Assembly (NCBI GenBank): GCA_037355855.1
Contig: CM074768.1
Location: 1,736,001-1,800,000 of the forward strand
Length of the DNA: 64,000 bases
Direction: 5' to 3'
Source of the DNA: Pseudo-nitzschia pungens
Lineage: Eukaryota > Bacillariophyta > Bacillariophyceae > Bacillariales > Bacillariaceae
In this document: positions 43,310 through 55,435 of the stretch, in pieces
Position numbering within the stretch: the first letter of the stretch is position 1
Layout: each line of letters opens with the position of its first letter
Position numbers and translations under genes: made by a program
Notes under the pieces: generated by a model
Database searches by the model: none
What the model saw: only the letters and a program-made list of their open reading frames with translations
Told to the model about the DNA's origin: nothing

Positions 43310-43515
43310 TTTGCGGATCGTTCCTTCGTCGCAATAGAGGTGCGGATCGTTCCTTCGGTCGCGATAGAGGTGCGAGATGTTATTTGTAGTCAATATTTCT
43401 ACAGAAATATTGGTACTCGTAGATGGATGAGTGAATAAGCCAATCAAAAAATTCGATTTTCCGGTACAAATTGTACAGGTGTGGATCGTTGATAGAGGTG
43501 CGGATCGTTCCTTCG
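43310..43515 (+). repeat. GCGGATCGTTCCTTCG repeat in T1
   Basis: Three to four irregular copies of GCGGATCGTTCCTTCGGTCG followed by ATAGAGGT. Confidence 0.75.
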
Positions 43516-43984
43516 GTCTAATTACTTAAATACGAACAGTCATTGATTATTGATAAAATTCATTTAGTTAAGGTCTCGAAAAATGATAGGGAACAGTACT
43601 TGAAATGGTTAAGTAATCGATTTTCGAATCACTTAGTAGGTATCAAATATTATTTGTTATTTGCTTATGTTCATGAAAAAGTATTGAAGAGTATTAAAAA
43701 CAGCCCTAAAATCATATTAAAAACTAAAGCCTCCTATCCAATTACGGAGTCATGTTAGTCAAATCTGGGACATCTTAATCGTGTTTGCTCGCACGCTAAC
43801 TGAATACTTCGTATCTACCGGTACGGTAGCAACAACACGGAGAGCTGAAATTGGAAAAAAACAGGATCTTTTCCAAGGTAGTACCTTGATCAGGATATTT
43901 CTACAGGGTTTTTACAGACCTTTTGTACCAGGAGTGTCCAAAATTACAAAATTTCCAACATTCTTGATAGCACCAATCACTAAG
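43516..43984 (+). other. T1 spacer related to the 60814/61276 duplication
   Basis: Positions 43535-43625 resemble 61020-61110 (GAACAGTCATTGATTATTG, CTTGAAATGGTTAAGTAAT). No gene is supported. Confidence 0.5.
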
Positions 43985-46270
43985 GGCTTGGGTATGTAGA
44001 TCTGGTAGAAATCCTACTATAGGGGCCCAGCATACTGTCTAGCATCCAGTTCAGTGTCCCCCCTTACATTCTACAGTTCAGTTTATCTGTTAGCACACTG
44101 AATAACTGATAATATGGATCTGCTAAGAGCTGGGATATGTAGATCTGGTAGAAATTCTACTTGAAGGGCCCAGCATCCTGTCTAGCATCCTATTTAATAT
44201 CCCCCCTACCCTACTACAGATCCGTTTTCAACTTAGCACCCAGTATATCTTATAATATGGCTCTGCTAAGAGCTGGGGTATGTAGATCTGGTACAAATCT
44301 TACTACAGGGGCCCAGCATCCTGTCTAGCATCCAGTTTAATATCCCCCCTTACGTTCTACAGTTCGGTTTATCTGTTAGCACACTGAATAACTGATAATA
44401 TGGATCTGCTAAGAGCCTGGGTATGTAGATCTGGTAGAAATCCTACTTGAAGGGCCTAGCATCCTGTCTAGTAGCATCCTGTTCAGTATCCCCCTTAGTC
44501 CTGTACAGTTCCGTCTTCATCTTAGCACACTGAATATCTTATAATATGGATCTGCCAAGAGCTTTGGTATGTAGATCTGGTACAAATCTTACTACAGGGG
44601 CCCAGCACCCTGTCTCTAGCATCCTATTTAATATCCCCCCTTCCATTCTACAGATCCGTTTTCAACTTAGCACACTGCACCAAGCACTAAGAGCTTGGGT
44701 ATGTAGATCTGGTAGAAATCCTACTTGAAGGGCCCAGCATCCTGTCTAGCATCCTATTTAATATCACCACTACCGTTCTACAGTTCGGTTTATCTGTTAG
44801 CACACTGAATATCTGATAATATGGATCTGCTAAGAGCTGGGCTGTGTAGATCTGGTACAAATTCTACTACAGGGGCCCAGCGTCCTGTTTAGCATCCAGT
44901 TTAGTGTCCCCCCTACCCTTCTACAGATCCGTTTTCAACTTAGCACACTGAATAACTGATAATATGGATCTGCTAAGAGCTGGGATATGTAGATCTGGTA
45001 GAAATTCTACTTGAAGGGCCCAGCATCCTGTCTAGCATCCTATTTAATATCCCCCCTACCCTACTACAGATCCGTTTTCAACTTAGCACCCAGTATATCT
45101 TATAATATGGATCTGCTAATAGCTGGGGTATTTAGATCTGGTACAAATCCTACTACAGGGACCCAGCATCCTGTGTAGCATCCTATTTAATATCCCCCCT
45201 TAGTCCTGTACAGTTCCGTCTGTATCTCAGCACCCAGTATATCTTGTAATATGGGGATGCAAAGAGCTTGGGTATGTAGATCTGGTACAAATCTTACTAC
45301 AGGGGCCCAGCATACTGTCTCTAGCATCCTATTTAATATCCCCCCTTCTACTCTAAAGTTCCGTCTGTATCTTAGCACCCAGTATATCTTATAATACTGA
45401 CCTGCTAAGAGAGGGGCTATGTAGATCTGGTATAAATCATACTTGAAGGGCCTAGCATACTGTCTAGCATCCTGTTCAGTGTCCCCCCTTCTACTCTAAA
45501 GTTCCGTTTGTATCTGTGTATCCAAACATACAACAGGAACACAACGTAGTAATGTGAGGAGAAAGGGGTTCGCGATTTTTGGAGGAGTCCAAAACCATGA
45601 AATAATTTTTTTTAAACAAGGTTGAAATGAGCCACTAATTGGTCGCCTGTCTCTAGCATCCTATTTAATATACCCCTTCCGTTCTACAGATCGGTTGTTT
45701 ATCTGTTAGCACACTGAATATCTGATAATATGGGGATGCTGAGAGCTGGGCTGTGTAGATCTGGTACAAATCCTACTAAAGGGGCCCAGCATACTGTCTC
45801 TAGCATCCTATTTAATATCCTCCCTTCCGTTCTACAGTTCGGTTTAACTGTTAGCACCCTGAATATCTTAGAATACTAACCTGGTAAGAGCTGGGGTATG
45901 TAGATCTGGTACAAATCCTACTTGAAGGGCCTAGCATCCTGTCTAGCATCCTGTCTAGCATCCTGTTCAGTGTCCCCCCTTCTCCTCTAAAGTTCCGTCT
46001 GTATCTTAGCACCCAGTATATCTTATAATACTGACCTGCTAAGAGATGGGGTATGTAGATCTGGTATAAATCCTACTTGAAGGGCCTAGCATACTGTTTA
46101 GCATCCTGTTTAATATCCCCCCTTCTATTCTACAGTTCCATCTGTATCTTAGCACCCTGTATATCTTGTAATATGGGGATGCTAAGAGCTGGGATATGTA
46201 CTTCTGGTACAAATCCTACCAGAGGGGCCTAGCATCCTTTCTAGCATCCTGTAAGGCACCTTTCCTTCCC
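43985..46270 (+). repeat. Satellite family A, ~14 units
   Basis: The longest A array in the window. It is interrupted at ~45519-45647 by ~130 bp of unrelated sequence. Units as elsewhere (TATGTAGATCTGGTACAAAT, CAGCATCCTGTCTAGCATCC). Confidence 0.92.
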
Positions 46271-46344
46271 CTTGTACAACTCCGTTTATCTCTTAAGGTT
46301 GCTCAGAGTTGACAAATGTAGCTATGGTACATATCTATAGTACA

Positions 46345-47835
46345 AGGGCATTCCATATATCGCCTCAGATAAATCATTTTGTATATTTCCTTGTAAAATT
46401 TGGCAGTACTGAAGAAATAATGCATTAAAAAGATGTGACACCCAAACTATCAGGTTCTTTTCAATCAGACTTCTTTCATACTCCCAAGCATACATAGGGT
46501 GAGGACTATTGGCACTGGAATGGTATAAATATTCCATATATTGCCTCAGATAAATCATTTTGTATATTTCCTGGTAAAATTTGGCAGTACTGGAGAAATA
46601 ATGCATTAAAAAGATGTGACACCCAAACTATCAGGTTCTTTTCACTCAGACTTGTTTCATACTCCCAAACATACATTGGGTGAGGACTATTGGCACTGGA
46701 ATGGTATAAATATTCCATATATTGCCTCAGATAAATCATTTTGTATATTTCCTGGTAAAATATGGTAGTACTGGAGAAATAATGCATTAAAAACATGTGA
46801 CACCCAAACTATCAGGTTCTTTTCACTCAGACTTGTTTCATACTCCCAAACATACATAGGGTGAGGACTATTGGCGCTGGAATGGTATAAATATTCCATA
46901 TATTGCCTCAGATAAATCATTTTGTATATTTCCTGGTAAAATTTGGCAGTACTGGAGAAATAATGCATTAAAAACATGTGACACCTAAACTATCAGGTTC
47001 TTTTCACTCAGACTTCTTTCATACTCCCAAGCATACATAGGGTGAGGACTATTGGCACTGGAATGGTATAAATGTCCCATATATTGCCTCAGATAAATCA
47101 TTTTGTATATTTCCTAGTAAAATTTGGCAGTACTGGAGAAATAATGCATTAAAAAGATGTGCCACCCAAACTATCAGGTTCTTTTCAATCAGACTTCTTT
47201 CATACTCCCAAGCATACATAGGGTGAGGACTATTGGCACTGGAATGGTATAAATATTCCATATATTGCCTCAGATAAATCATTTTGTATATTTCCTGGTA
47301 AAATTTGGCAGTACTGGAGAAATAATGCATTAAAAAGATGTGACACCTAAACTATCAGGTTCTTTTCAATCAGACTTCTTTCATACTCCCAAGCATACAT
47401 AGGGTGAGGACTATTGGCACTGGAATGGTATAAATATTCCATATATTGCCTCAGATAAATCATTTTGTATATTTCCTGGTAAAATTTGGCAGTACTGGAG
47501 AAATAATGCATTAAAAACATGTGACACCCAAACTATCAGGTTCTTTTCACTCAGACTTGTTTCATACTCCCAAACATACATAGGGTGAGGACTATTGGCG
47601 CTGGAATGGTATAAATATTCCATATATTGCCTCAGATAAATCATTTTGTATATTTCCTGGTAAAATATGGCAGTACTGGAGAAATAATGCATTAAAAACA
47701 TGTGACACCTAAACTATCAGGTTCTTTTAACTCAGACTTCTTTCATACTCCCAAGCATACATAGGGTGAGGACTATTGGCACTGGAATGGTATAAATGTC
47801 CCATACATTGGCTCAGATAAGTCAGTTTATGATTA
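46345..47835 (+). repeat. Satellite D, ~8 units of 181 bp (T1 copy)
   Basis: More homogeneous subfamily than at 38456. Units contain AGTACTGGAGAAATAATGCA and TATAAATATTCCATATATTG. A ~75-bp transition from satellite A precedes it. Confidence 0.95.
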
Positions 47836-48730
47836 ATTGGTCCAGTTACTGTTTGGTTACTGTTATTTGATTAGTGTCTGTCCTTTTTCCGTTAATTTGC
47901 GACAGTCACGGTTACAATTTACGAAGTACCTTACTGAGTACGTAAGACGTAAGTACTTCGTACTTCGTAATATGGGTGTTTTGTGCGTGCCTAAACCCTA
48001 ATAGTGAGTGAACAACCAATTTGCTGGAGAAGATGGTGTACAAGCAGTAACTTCTTACTGAAAACCCAGTAGAAAACTATTTCGCGCATGTAAAATTATT
48101 TCGAGCATAGTCACGGTTACAATTTACAAAGTACTGAGTACGGTACCGGTACGTACTTGTACTTCGTAATATGGGTGTTTTGTGTGTGCCTAAACCCTAA
48201 TAGTGAGTGAACACCGTGTTTTCACCTCGACCTATTAAAGTTTTGGGGTAAAAATTGAGTCACGGTTACAATTTACAAAGTAAGACGTACTGAGTACCGG
48301 TACGTACTTGTACTTCGTAATATGGGTGTTTTGTGTGTGCCTAAACCTTAATAGTGAGTGAACAACGAATTTGCTTGCTGCTGCCGTATCGTAAGAGTAG
48401 TTAAGGTTACTGTTGTTTTCTTTTTGGTGTACAAGCAGTAACTTCTTACTGAAAACCCAGTAGAAATCTATTTCGCGCATGTAAAATTATTTCGAGCATA
48501 GTCACGGTTACAATTTACAAAGTACTGAGTACCTACTTGTACCGGTACTTACTTGTACTTCGTAATATGGGTGTTTTGTGTGTGCCTAAACCTTAATAGT
48601 GAGTGAACAACGAATTTGCTTGCTGCTGCCGTATCGTAAGAGTAGTTACTGTTGTTTTCTTTTTGGTGTACAAGCAGTAAGATAACCTTACTGAAGACCC
48701 AGTAGAAAACTATTTCGCGCATGTAAAATT
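47836..48730 (+). repeat. Reiterated segment related to the copia LTR terminus
   Basis: Four unequal units beginning GTCACGGTTACAATTTAC (47904, 48110, 48259, 48501) contain AAAACCCAGTAGAAA, ACTATTTCGCGCATG and TTGCTGCTGCCG, resembling the last ~150 bp of the copia LTRs. Each also has AATATGGGTGTTTTGTG and AGTGAGTGAAC, absent from the LTRs. Confidence 0.7.
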
Positions 48731-49033
48731 ATTTCGCCCATACGTAGTGGGTACGTATGTAAAATTATTTTAAAATTATTTCACGAGAAGATGTTTTAAA
48801 AAAAGGAATATTATTAAGAGCGTTAACCCTAATAGTAGGTCAACGACGAAGCTCGACGTCACCCTTACAAAACGCGACCACACCCCGGGATTTTGTCGAG
48901 CCAAAAATTGAAAATTCGGGCTTAGAAACGGCATTTTGGTTGGAAAAAGTGAAAATGCTCTTGGAAAAAGTGGAGGGGGGAGGTCCTAATGGGTCTAATT
49001 CGGCCAAATACCCCGAAAAACAGTTATCGGACG
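48731..49033. other. T1 right end
   Basis: Non-coding. It ends in the inverted copy of the T1 terminus, with a mirrored GGAAAAAGTGGAGGGGGGAG tract just inside. Confidence 0.65.
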
Positions 49034-49049
49034 ATACGTACATGGATGG

Positions 49050-49769
49050 AAATGAAGATGCCGTCGCTGAATGTCCTGCCGCTCCCTAGAATCAAAACAG
49101 GGCGCGAATGGCTCCTCTGATGCCTGTAGATGAAGAATGTGCTTTGAACCAGGTTCTAGCTCCTTCTAGAAAGAAAATTACAGTGTCACCAGCGATTTGG
49201 ATGCTGTCTACTATTTTTGGAGTGGTTGCTTGGTTTCGTTTGTGACGCCGTCGCTGACTATCCTGCCGCTCCCTAGAATCAAAACAGGGCGCGAATGGCT
49301 CCTCTGATGCCTGTAGATGAAGAATGTGCTTTGAACCAGGTTCTAGCTCCTTCTAGAAAGAAAATTACAGTGTTACCAGCGATTTGGATGCTGTCTACTA
49401 TTTTTGGAGTGGTTGCTTGGTTTCGTTTGTGACGCCGTCGCTGACTATCCTGCCGCTCCCTAGAATCGAAACAGGGCGCGAATGGCTCCTATGATGCCTG
49501 TAGATGAAGAATGTGCTTTGAACCAGGTTCTAGCTCCTTCTAGAAAGAAAATTACAGTGTTACCAGCGATTTGGATGCTGTCTACTATTTTTGGAGTGGT
49601 TGCTTGGTTTCGTTTGTGACGCCGTCGCTGACTATCCTGCCGCTCCCTAGAATCGAAACAGGGCGCGAATGGCTCCTATGATGCCTGTAGATGAAGAATG
49701 TGCTTTGAACCAGGTTCTAGCTCCTTCTAGAAAGAAAATTACAGTGTCACCAGCGATTTGGATGCTGTC
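49050..49769 (+). repeat. Tandem repeat G, 187 bp, ~4 units
   Basis: Period 187 (GACGCCGTCGCTGAC at 49244, 49431, 49618). Units contain ATGCCTGTAGATGAAGAATG, TTTGAACCAGGTTCTAGCTC and TTTTTGGAGTGGTTGC. The first unit begins within the last codons of the hAT fragment. The array resumes at 55912 after T2. Confidence 0.95.
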
Positions 49770-50075
49770 TACGTCCGAAAACTGTTTCGCGACCCATCGC
49801 GACCAATCGCGACCGGATCGCGACCCAATCGCCACTTGTCTCAGAAAAATGCGACCCCAATTTTTTATTTCACAACCTTTTTTCCACTATTCTCAACCTT
49901 ATTTCTCCTTTTTCTCGATCCCCGCATCGTTTTCAGGAAAATGTTCTGATCTAGACCCTGATATTCAGTCCCTTGTCACCCTTTCATTCCATTTTACACA
50001 TTTGACACATTTGACTCAACATAACAAATAATTTTTAATCAGATTTACTTCAATCACACAAAAGTGACAGCAAGC

Positions 50076-51345
50076 AGCAACCAATGCGTCGATAATACAG
50101 GGGGGAAAGCAAGCAGCAGCAACGCGTCGATAATACAAACGCGTCGATAATACAGGGGGGACAGCAAGCAGCAAACAGCAGCAACACGTTGATAATACAG
50201 GGGGGGGGGGACAGCAAGCAGCAGCAACAGGGGACAGCAAGCAGCAACGCGTCGATAATACAGGGGGGACAGCAAGCAGCAAGCAGCAACGAACGCGTCG
50301 ACAATACAGGGGGGACAGCAAGCAGCAACGCGTCGATAATACACCAGGGGGGACAGCAAGCAGCAACGAACGCGTCGAAAATACAGGGGGGACAGTTTTC
50401 GGACGAGCAATGTGTCGATAATACAGGGGGGGGACAGCAAGCAGCAGCAACGCGTCAATAATACAGGGGGGACAGCAAGCAGCAGCAACGCGTCAATAAT
50501 ACAGGGGGGACAGCACGCATCAAGCAGCAGCAACGCGTCAATAATACAGGGGGGGGACAGCAAGCAGCGGCTACGCGTCCATACTACAGGGGGGAACAGC
50601 AAGGAGCAGCAACGCATCGATATTACAGGGGGGACAGCAAGCAGCAACGCGTCGATAATACAAGCAACGTGTCGATAATACAGGGGGGACAGCACGCGTC
50701 GATAATACAAACGCGTCGATAATACAGGGGGGACAGCAAGCAGCAACGCGTTGATAATACAAGCAACGCGTGGATAATACAAACGCGTCGATAATACAGG
50801 GGGGACAGCAAGCAGGAGCAACGCGTCGATAATACAAACGCGTTGATAATACAGGGGGGACAGCAAGCAGCAACGCGTCAATAATACAAGCAACGCGTGG
50901 ATAATACAAACGCGTTGATAATACAGGGGGGACAGCAAGCAGGAGCAACGCGTCGATAATACAGGGGGGACAGCAAGCAGGAGCAACGCGTCGATAATAC
51001 AAGCAACGCGTGAATAATACAAACGCGTGGATAATACAGGGGGGACAGCAAGCAGGAGCAACGCGTCAATAAAACAAACGCGTCGATAATACAGGGGGGA
51101 CAGCAAGCAGGAGCAACGCGTCGATAATACAAGCAACGCGTGGATAATACAAACGCGTCGATAATACAGGGGGGACAGCAAGCAGCAAGCAGCAACGCGT
51201 CGATAATACAGGGGGGGGACAGCAAGCAGCAGCAACGCGTCGCGTCGATAACACAGGGGAGGGGGGACAGCAAGCAGCAGCAACGCGTCGCGTCGATAAT
51301 ACAGGGGGGACAGCAAGCAGCAGCATCGCGTCGATAATACAGGGG
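50076..51345 (+). repeat. GGGGGGACAGCAAGCAGCA / ACGCGTCGATAATACA minisatellite
   Basis: About 35 irregular alternations of ACGCGTCGATAATACA and GGGGGGACAGCAAGCAGCA. G runs of six or more recur every 30-60 bp on the plus strand. The minus strand is stop-free for 1.26 kb only because the units lack stops. Confidence 0.92.
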
Positions 51346-51443
51346 GGATAATACACGAGAATATTTTTTAAAGAACTATCGCGTCGACAGCAAGCAGCAA
51401 AGCAACGCTCCTTTCTTCAAATAACGAAAACCGATCGATCATC

Positions 51444-51594
51444 AATCCGTCGCTCCTGTTCTCAACAACCGAAAATCGTAGGGGTGTTTCGTTCAATCCG
51501 TCGCTCCTGTACTCAACAACCGAAAATCGTAGGGGTATTTCGTTCGATCCGTCGCTCCTGTACTCAACAACCGAAAATCGTAGGGGTATATCTC
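51444..51594 (+). repeat. 51-bp tandem repeat, three units
   Basis: Exact 51-bp period (51444, 51495, 51546) with CGTCGCTCCTGTACTCAACA and CCGAAAATCGTAGGGGT. Confidence 0.93.
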
Positions 51595-51876
51595 CTTTCT
51601 GCAACAAGCGAGAATGAAAAAATATTTGTGTTAGTTATGATTCTAGAGGAAACAGACAGTACTTGATAAAAGAAAAAAGAAAGTATTTGTATTAAACTAT
51701 GTCCCGTCGTTCGTCTGTGAAGCGATCGCACCGTGCGTCGTCGTCGTCCCTCTCAGAACTAATCGGTCTTACCGTTCGTCGTCTACGTTCGTCGTTCGTC
51801 GTACCCGATCGTTGCCTTCGTTCCCCTATGGAAAGACGAAAGTAAAAACAACAAACACCCTGTTAGAAGCAAACGT

Positions 51877-52020
51877 AGCGATCGTACCCCCGTCGTCCCT
51901 CTCTGGAGCGATCAGTACCCTCGTCGTCCCCGTCCGAAGCAATCATAGCGATCGTACCCCCATTGTCCCTCTCTGGAGCGATTGTACCCCCGTCGGCCCT
52001 CTCTGGAGCGATCGTACCTT
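51877..52020 (+). repeat. AGCGATCGTACCCCCGTCG repeat
   Basis: Four to five imperfect units of about 30-36 bp with TCGTCCCTCTCTGGAGCGAT. The pattern echoes, in reverse complement, the right-arm minisatellite at 55112-55435. Confidence 0.75.
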
Positions 52021-52091
52021 TGACGTCGTCGTCTTCCCTCTGCGCACCGATCGGTGGTGAGTTTCGTCTTCGTTTTCGTTGTTTTCAATTT

Positions 52092-52285
52092 CAGTACGTC
52101 GTATATCTGGGTAAGCCAGGTAGTTCCAGGACTTCAACACACCCAACCTCCGTGATATGAATCAGACAACAGTGCAGAAAGCAAGAGCGGCCGTTCTCAA
52201 GCTCGCCACAGCATGTGTGTCTTCTTCAAAAGAGATGGTCCCGGTGCCTGATGGCTAGGTTAAACTGGACCGGCCAGAATATTCC
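52092..52285 (+). other. Core segment shared by T2 and T1
   Basis: Counterpart of 42765-42935. After ATATCTGGGTAAGCCAGGTA a CAG at ~52163 precedes a short readable TTVQKARAAV...EMVPVP that is soon closed by a stop, so it is more decayed than in T1. Confidence 0.6.
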
Positions 52286-52730
52286 GATGCATGAAATGAA
52301 ACGAAAATGAAAATGAAAATTATGACACATCCTCCATAAAATCGATCTGCTGGGGCGGAAAATTGATCTGCCACTGTGACGTAGTGCTTTAGTGCTTTAT
52401 TACGTGCTTTACGGTACTGTGTGTACAGGCTGAGTGGAAAAAATGACAGCAATGTACGTACTTTACAGTACTAAGTGTACAGGCTGAGAAAAAAAATGAC
52501 AGGTCTGTGCATACCAGTTCCTAGTAGGTACCGACAGTACGTACAGGCTGGGGATGTGTAGGTTTCCAGTACGGTGTAAACCGTACGTATAAACTGTACG
52601 TACGGTACTGGTACAAATCTTTTGGCGCGACGTAGTGATATACCGGTACAGGATGAGCCTTCCCCGAGATGGTGGTAGCATTATAAGATAGAGAGAACAC
52701 CTTTCCAGCAGCAGTAGACAAGAATAGTGG

Positions 52731-52786
52731 CACTACTGGATTATAGTATCCCTTTGGTGTTGTTGGTTCGAGTCCTATCATGGGAA
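52731..52786 (+). other. tRNA-like remnant with a B box
   Basis: GGTTCGAGTCC (52765-52775) is a perfect B box. A hairpin GGAT-TATAGT-ATCC sits where an anticodon arm would be; the acceptor stem does not pair. It lies ~70 bp before satellite E, as the box at 39985 lies next to satellite D. Confidence 0.4.
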
Positions 52787-52854
52787 TGTCTTTTGCTACA
52801 TCACGATGGGATACCAATATTTTTGCTGCGAAGCCCATGCCACAATAAGTGAGC

Positions 52855-54270
52855 TATTCAGTTATTCAATGGTGACATCCAAAATATAGGTGATTTTTCA
52901 ATACTTCTTTTTGAATACTCTTGCCCATGCATAGGATGAGGAATATACACACTGGAATCATACAAATATTGGCCAGATTCATTCAGATATGTGATTTGGT
53001 AATTTTTTCTAGTAAATTCTGCAGTAGTGGACCAAATATCAATTATTCAGTGGTGACACCCAAATTATAGGTGATTTTTGCATATTTCTTTTTGCATACT
53101 CTTGCCCATGCACAGGATGACGAATATTCACACTGGAATCACAGAAATATTGGTCAGATTCATTCAGATATGTGATTTTACAGTATTTTCTAGTAAATTC
53201 TGCAGTAGTGGACCAAATATTAATTATTCAGTGGTGACACCCAAATTATTGGTGATTTTTGAATACTTCTTTTTGCATACTCTTGCCCATGCATAGGATG
53301 AGAAATATTCACACCGGAATCACACAAATATTGGACAGATTCATTCAGATATTTGATTTTACAGTATTTTCTACTAAATTTTCCAGTAGTGGACCAAATA
53401 TTAATTATTCAGTGGTGACACCCAAACTATTGGTGATTTTTGAATACTTCTTTTTGAATTCTCTTGCTCATGCATAGGATGAGGAATATTCACACCGGAA
53501 TCACACAAATATTGGCCAGATTCATTCAGATATTTGATTTGGTACTTTTTTCTAGTGAATTCCGCAGTAGTGGACCAAATATTAATTATTCAGTGGTGAC
53601 ACCCATACCATTGGTGATTTTTGAATACTTCTTTTTGCATACTCTTGCCCATGCACAGGATGAGGAATATTCACACTGGAATCACACAACAAATATTGGC
53701 CAGATTCGTTCCGATATGTGATTTGGTACCTTTTTCTAGTAAATTCTCCAGTAGTTAACCAAATATTAATTATTCTGTGGTGACATCCAAATTATAGGTG
53801 ATTTTTGAATACTTCTTTTTGCATACTCTTGCCCATGGATAGGATGAGAAATATTCACACTGGAATCATACAAACATTGGCCAGATTTGCTCAGATATTT
53901 GATTTGGTACTTTTTCTATTGAATTCCGCAGTAGTGGACCAAATATTAATTATTCAGTGGTGACATCCAAATTATAGGTGATTTTTGAATACTTCTTTTT
54001 GCATACTCTTGCCCATGCATAGGATGAGGAATATTCACACTGGAATCATACAAACATTGGACAGATTTGCTCAGATATTTGATTTGGTACTTTTTCTATT
54101 GAATTCCGCAGTAGTGGACCAAATATTAATTATTCAGTGGTGACATCCAAATTATAGGTGATTTTTGAATACTTCTTTTTGCATACTCTTGCCCATGCAT
54201 AGGATGAGGAATATTCACACTAGAATCATACAAACATTGGCCAGATTTGTTCAGATATTTGATTTGATGG
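52855..54270 (+). repeat. Satellite E, ~8 units of ~181 bp
   Basis: Units with GTGATTTTTGAATACTTCTT, CTCTTGCCCATGCATAGGAT and GGAATATTCACACTGGAAT. The order of words matches satellites D and F, so these are diverged relatives. Confidence 0.94.
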
Positions 54271-54625
54271 TATATTCACTGAGGTAGTACTATTCTTGCT
54301 GCTTGTAAGAGTAGTACAGTTATACACTGCTGCTACATACTACTGCAGTGCGTAGGTAGTAGTACATAAGAGGTAGTCAAAAATTATGGCGCAGCGGGGC
54401 AGGCTCTCTTTGGTTTAGGTGGCGCGCAATACCACCATCAGGTTTCTACTGGTTTCTACTATTACTTCGGTACGGTACATACTACTAGTAGTAACTCTAC
54501 TGCTATCATGTAGAAGAAATCAATTCTCAGCAAATAAATGCATGACAGAAAATGCATGTGTCGTAAATCTTACTTCACATAATTTGGGGTCAGAATGGAA
54601 CAAGAAAGACGGCAAATTGGAAATG
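54271..54625. other. T2 spacer
   Basis: No gene supported. GTAGTA-rich low complexity at 54285-54380. Confidence 0.5.
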
Positions 54626-54867
54626 GTAAGTGAACCACATCAAGGTTGGAGGAGGTATTAATCATGGATTTTGATTCGTCTAACTGTGCATCATTGACTT
54701 GCCTGCTTGCTCCTGATAGGGAGGCGACCACAACTGCTGATGAAATAGGATGCAACGGCAAATGAAATATAATGCAACGGTGAGTGAAGCACATCAAGAT
54801 CTGGGGTATTGATAATGGATTTCAATTGTTCTAATTCTGCATTGAGTTGCCTGCTTGCTACTGATAG
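54626..54867 (+). repeat. Two intron-like modules in T2
   Basis: 54626-54719 (GTAAGTGAACCACATCAAGG ... GTCTAACTGTGC ... TTGCTCCTGATAG) and 54780-54867 (GTGAGTGAAG ... TTCTAATTCTGC ... GCTACTGATAG) are homologous to the four T1 modules. The 60 bp between them and the downstream sequence repeat ATGCAACGG and ATGCGACGGGGCAACTGA words. Confidence 0.65.
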
Positions 54868-55111
54868 GGAAGAATCAACTTTAATGCGACGGGGCAACTG
54901 AAAAATGATGCGAAAAATGATGCGACGGGGCAACTGACACATAATGTGATCGCAAGACAAATATGATGGGATCGCAACTGACAAAATGATGCGATTGCAA
55001 CTGATGAAATATGATGCGATGTGAGGAGACCTTTACTGGCAGTACAGATACCGGTATGGATGAAATTATCACGATGACCATTATTTAAAAATTGTTTGAA
55101 CCAAAATTTGT

Positions 55112-55435
55112 GTGGTGTGCATGAGGACGACGATCGGAGCAAAGAGCAACGACGATTTCAAGGACGACGAAGACGATCGAAGCGAAGAGCAACAACGATT
55201 TCAGAGAGGACGACGAAGCCAATCGAAGCGAAGAGCAACGACAATTTCAGAGAGGACGACGATTTCAGGGAGGACGACGAAGAGGAAGGCAATCGGAGCG
55301 AAGAGCAACGACGACTTCAGGGAGGACGAAGACGATCGAAGCGAGAAGCAACGACGACTTCAAGGACGACGAAGACGAGGACGATCGAAACAAAGAGCGA
55401 CAACGATTTCAAGGACGACGACTTCTTTTAACGAA
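55112..55435 (+). repeat. GACGATCGAAGCGAAGAGCA minisatellite
   Basis: About six irregular units of 48-60 bp (GACGATCGAAGCGAAGAGCA, ACGACGATTTCAAGGACGAC). It is open in two plus frames giving acidic or arginine-rich peptides; I regard these as repeat artefacts. Confidence 0.85.

Larger units (their letters stand above)
41111..49033. mobile_element. T1: giant transposase-free TIR element full of tandem arrays
   Basis: The ends CGTCCGATAACTGTTTTT (41111-41128) and its exact inverse (49016-49033) are flanked by AT (41109-41110, 49034-49035). Subterminal C-rich tracts followed by CTTTTTCC are also mirrored. Inside, in order: family C, a 23-bp minisatellite, four intron-like modules, a core shared with T2, short tandem repeats, satellite A, satellite D and reiterated copia-LTR-like pieces. 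No transposase is present. It interrupts a hAT reading frame, which shows it inserted as a unit. Confidence 0.75.

Noticed and set aside
46322..47701. Many similar ~95-codon frames on the minus strand
   Set aside because: They recur with the 181-bp period of satellite D and carry no independent coding signal.
47985..48360. Telomere-like CCTAAACCCTAA words
   Set aside because: Single words within a larger unit, not tandem telomeric repeats.
50054..51316. A 420-codon minus-strand open frame with LLAVPPVLSTR-type repeats
   Set aside because: It is the translation of the minisatellite; stop-free only because the unit lacks stops, with low complexity and no start context.
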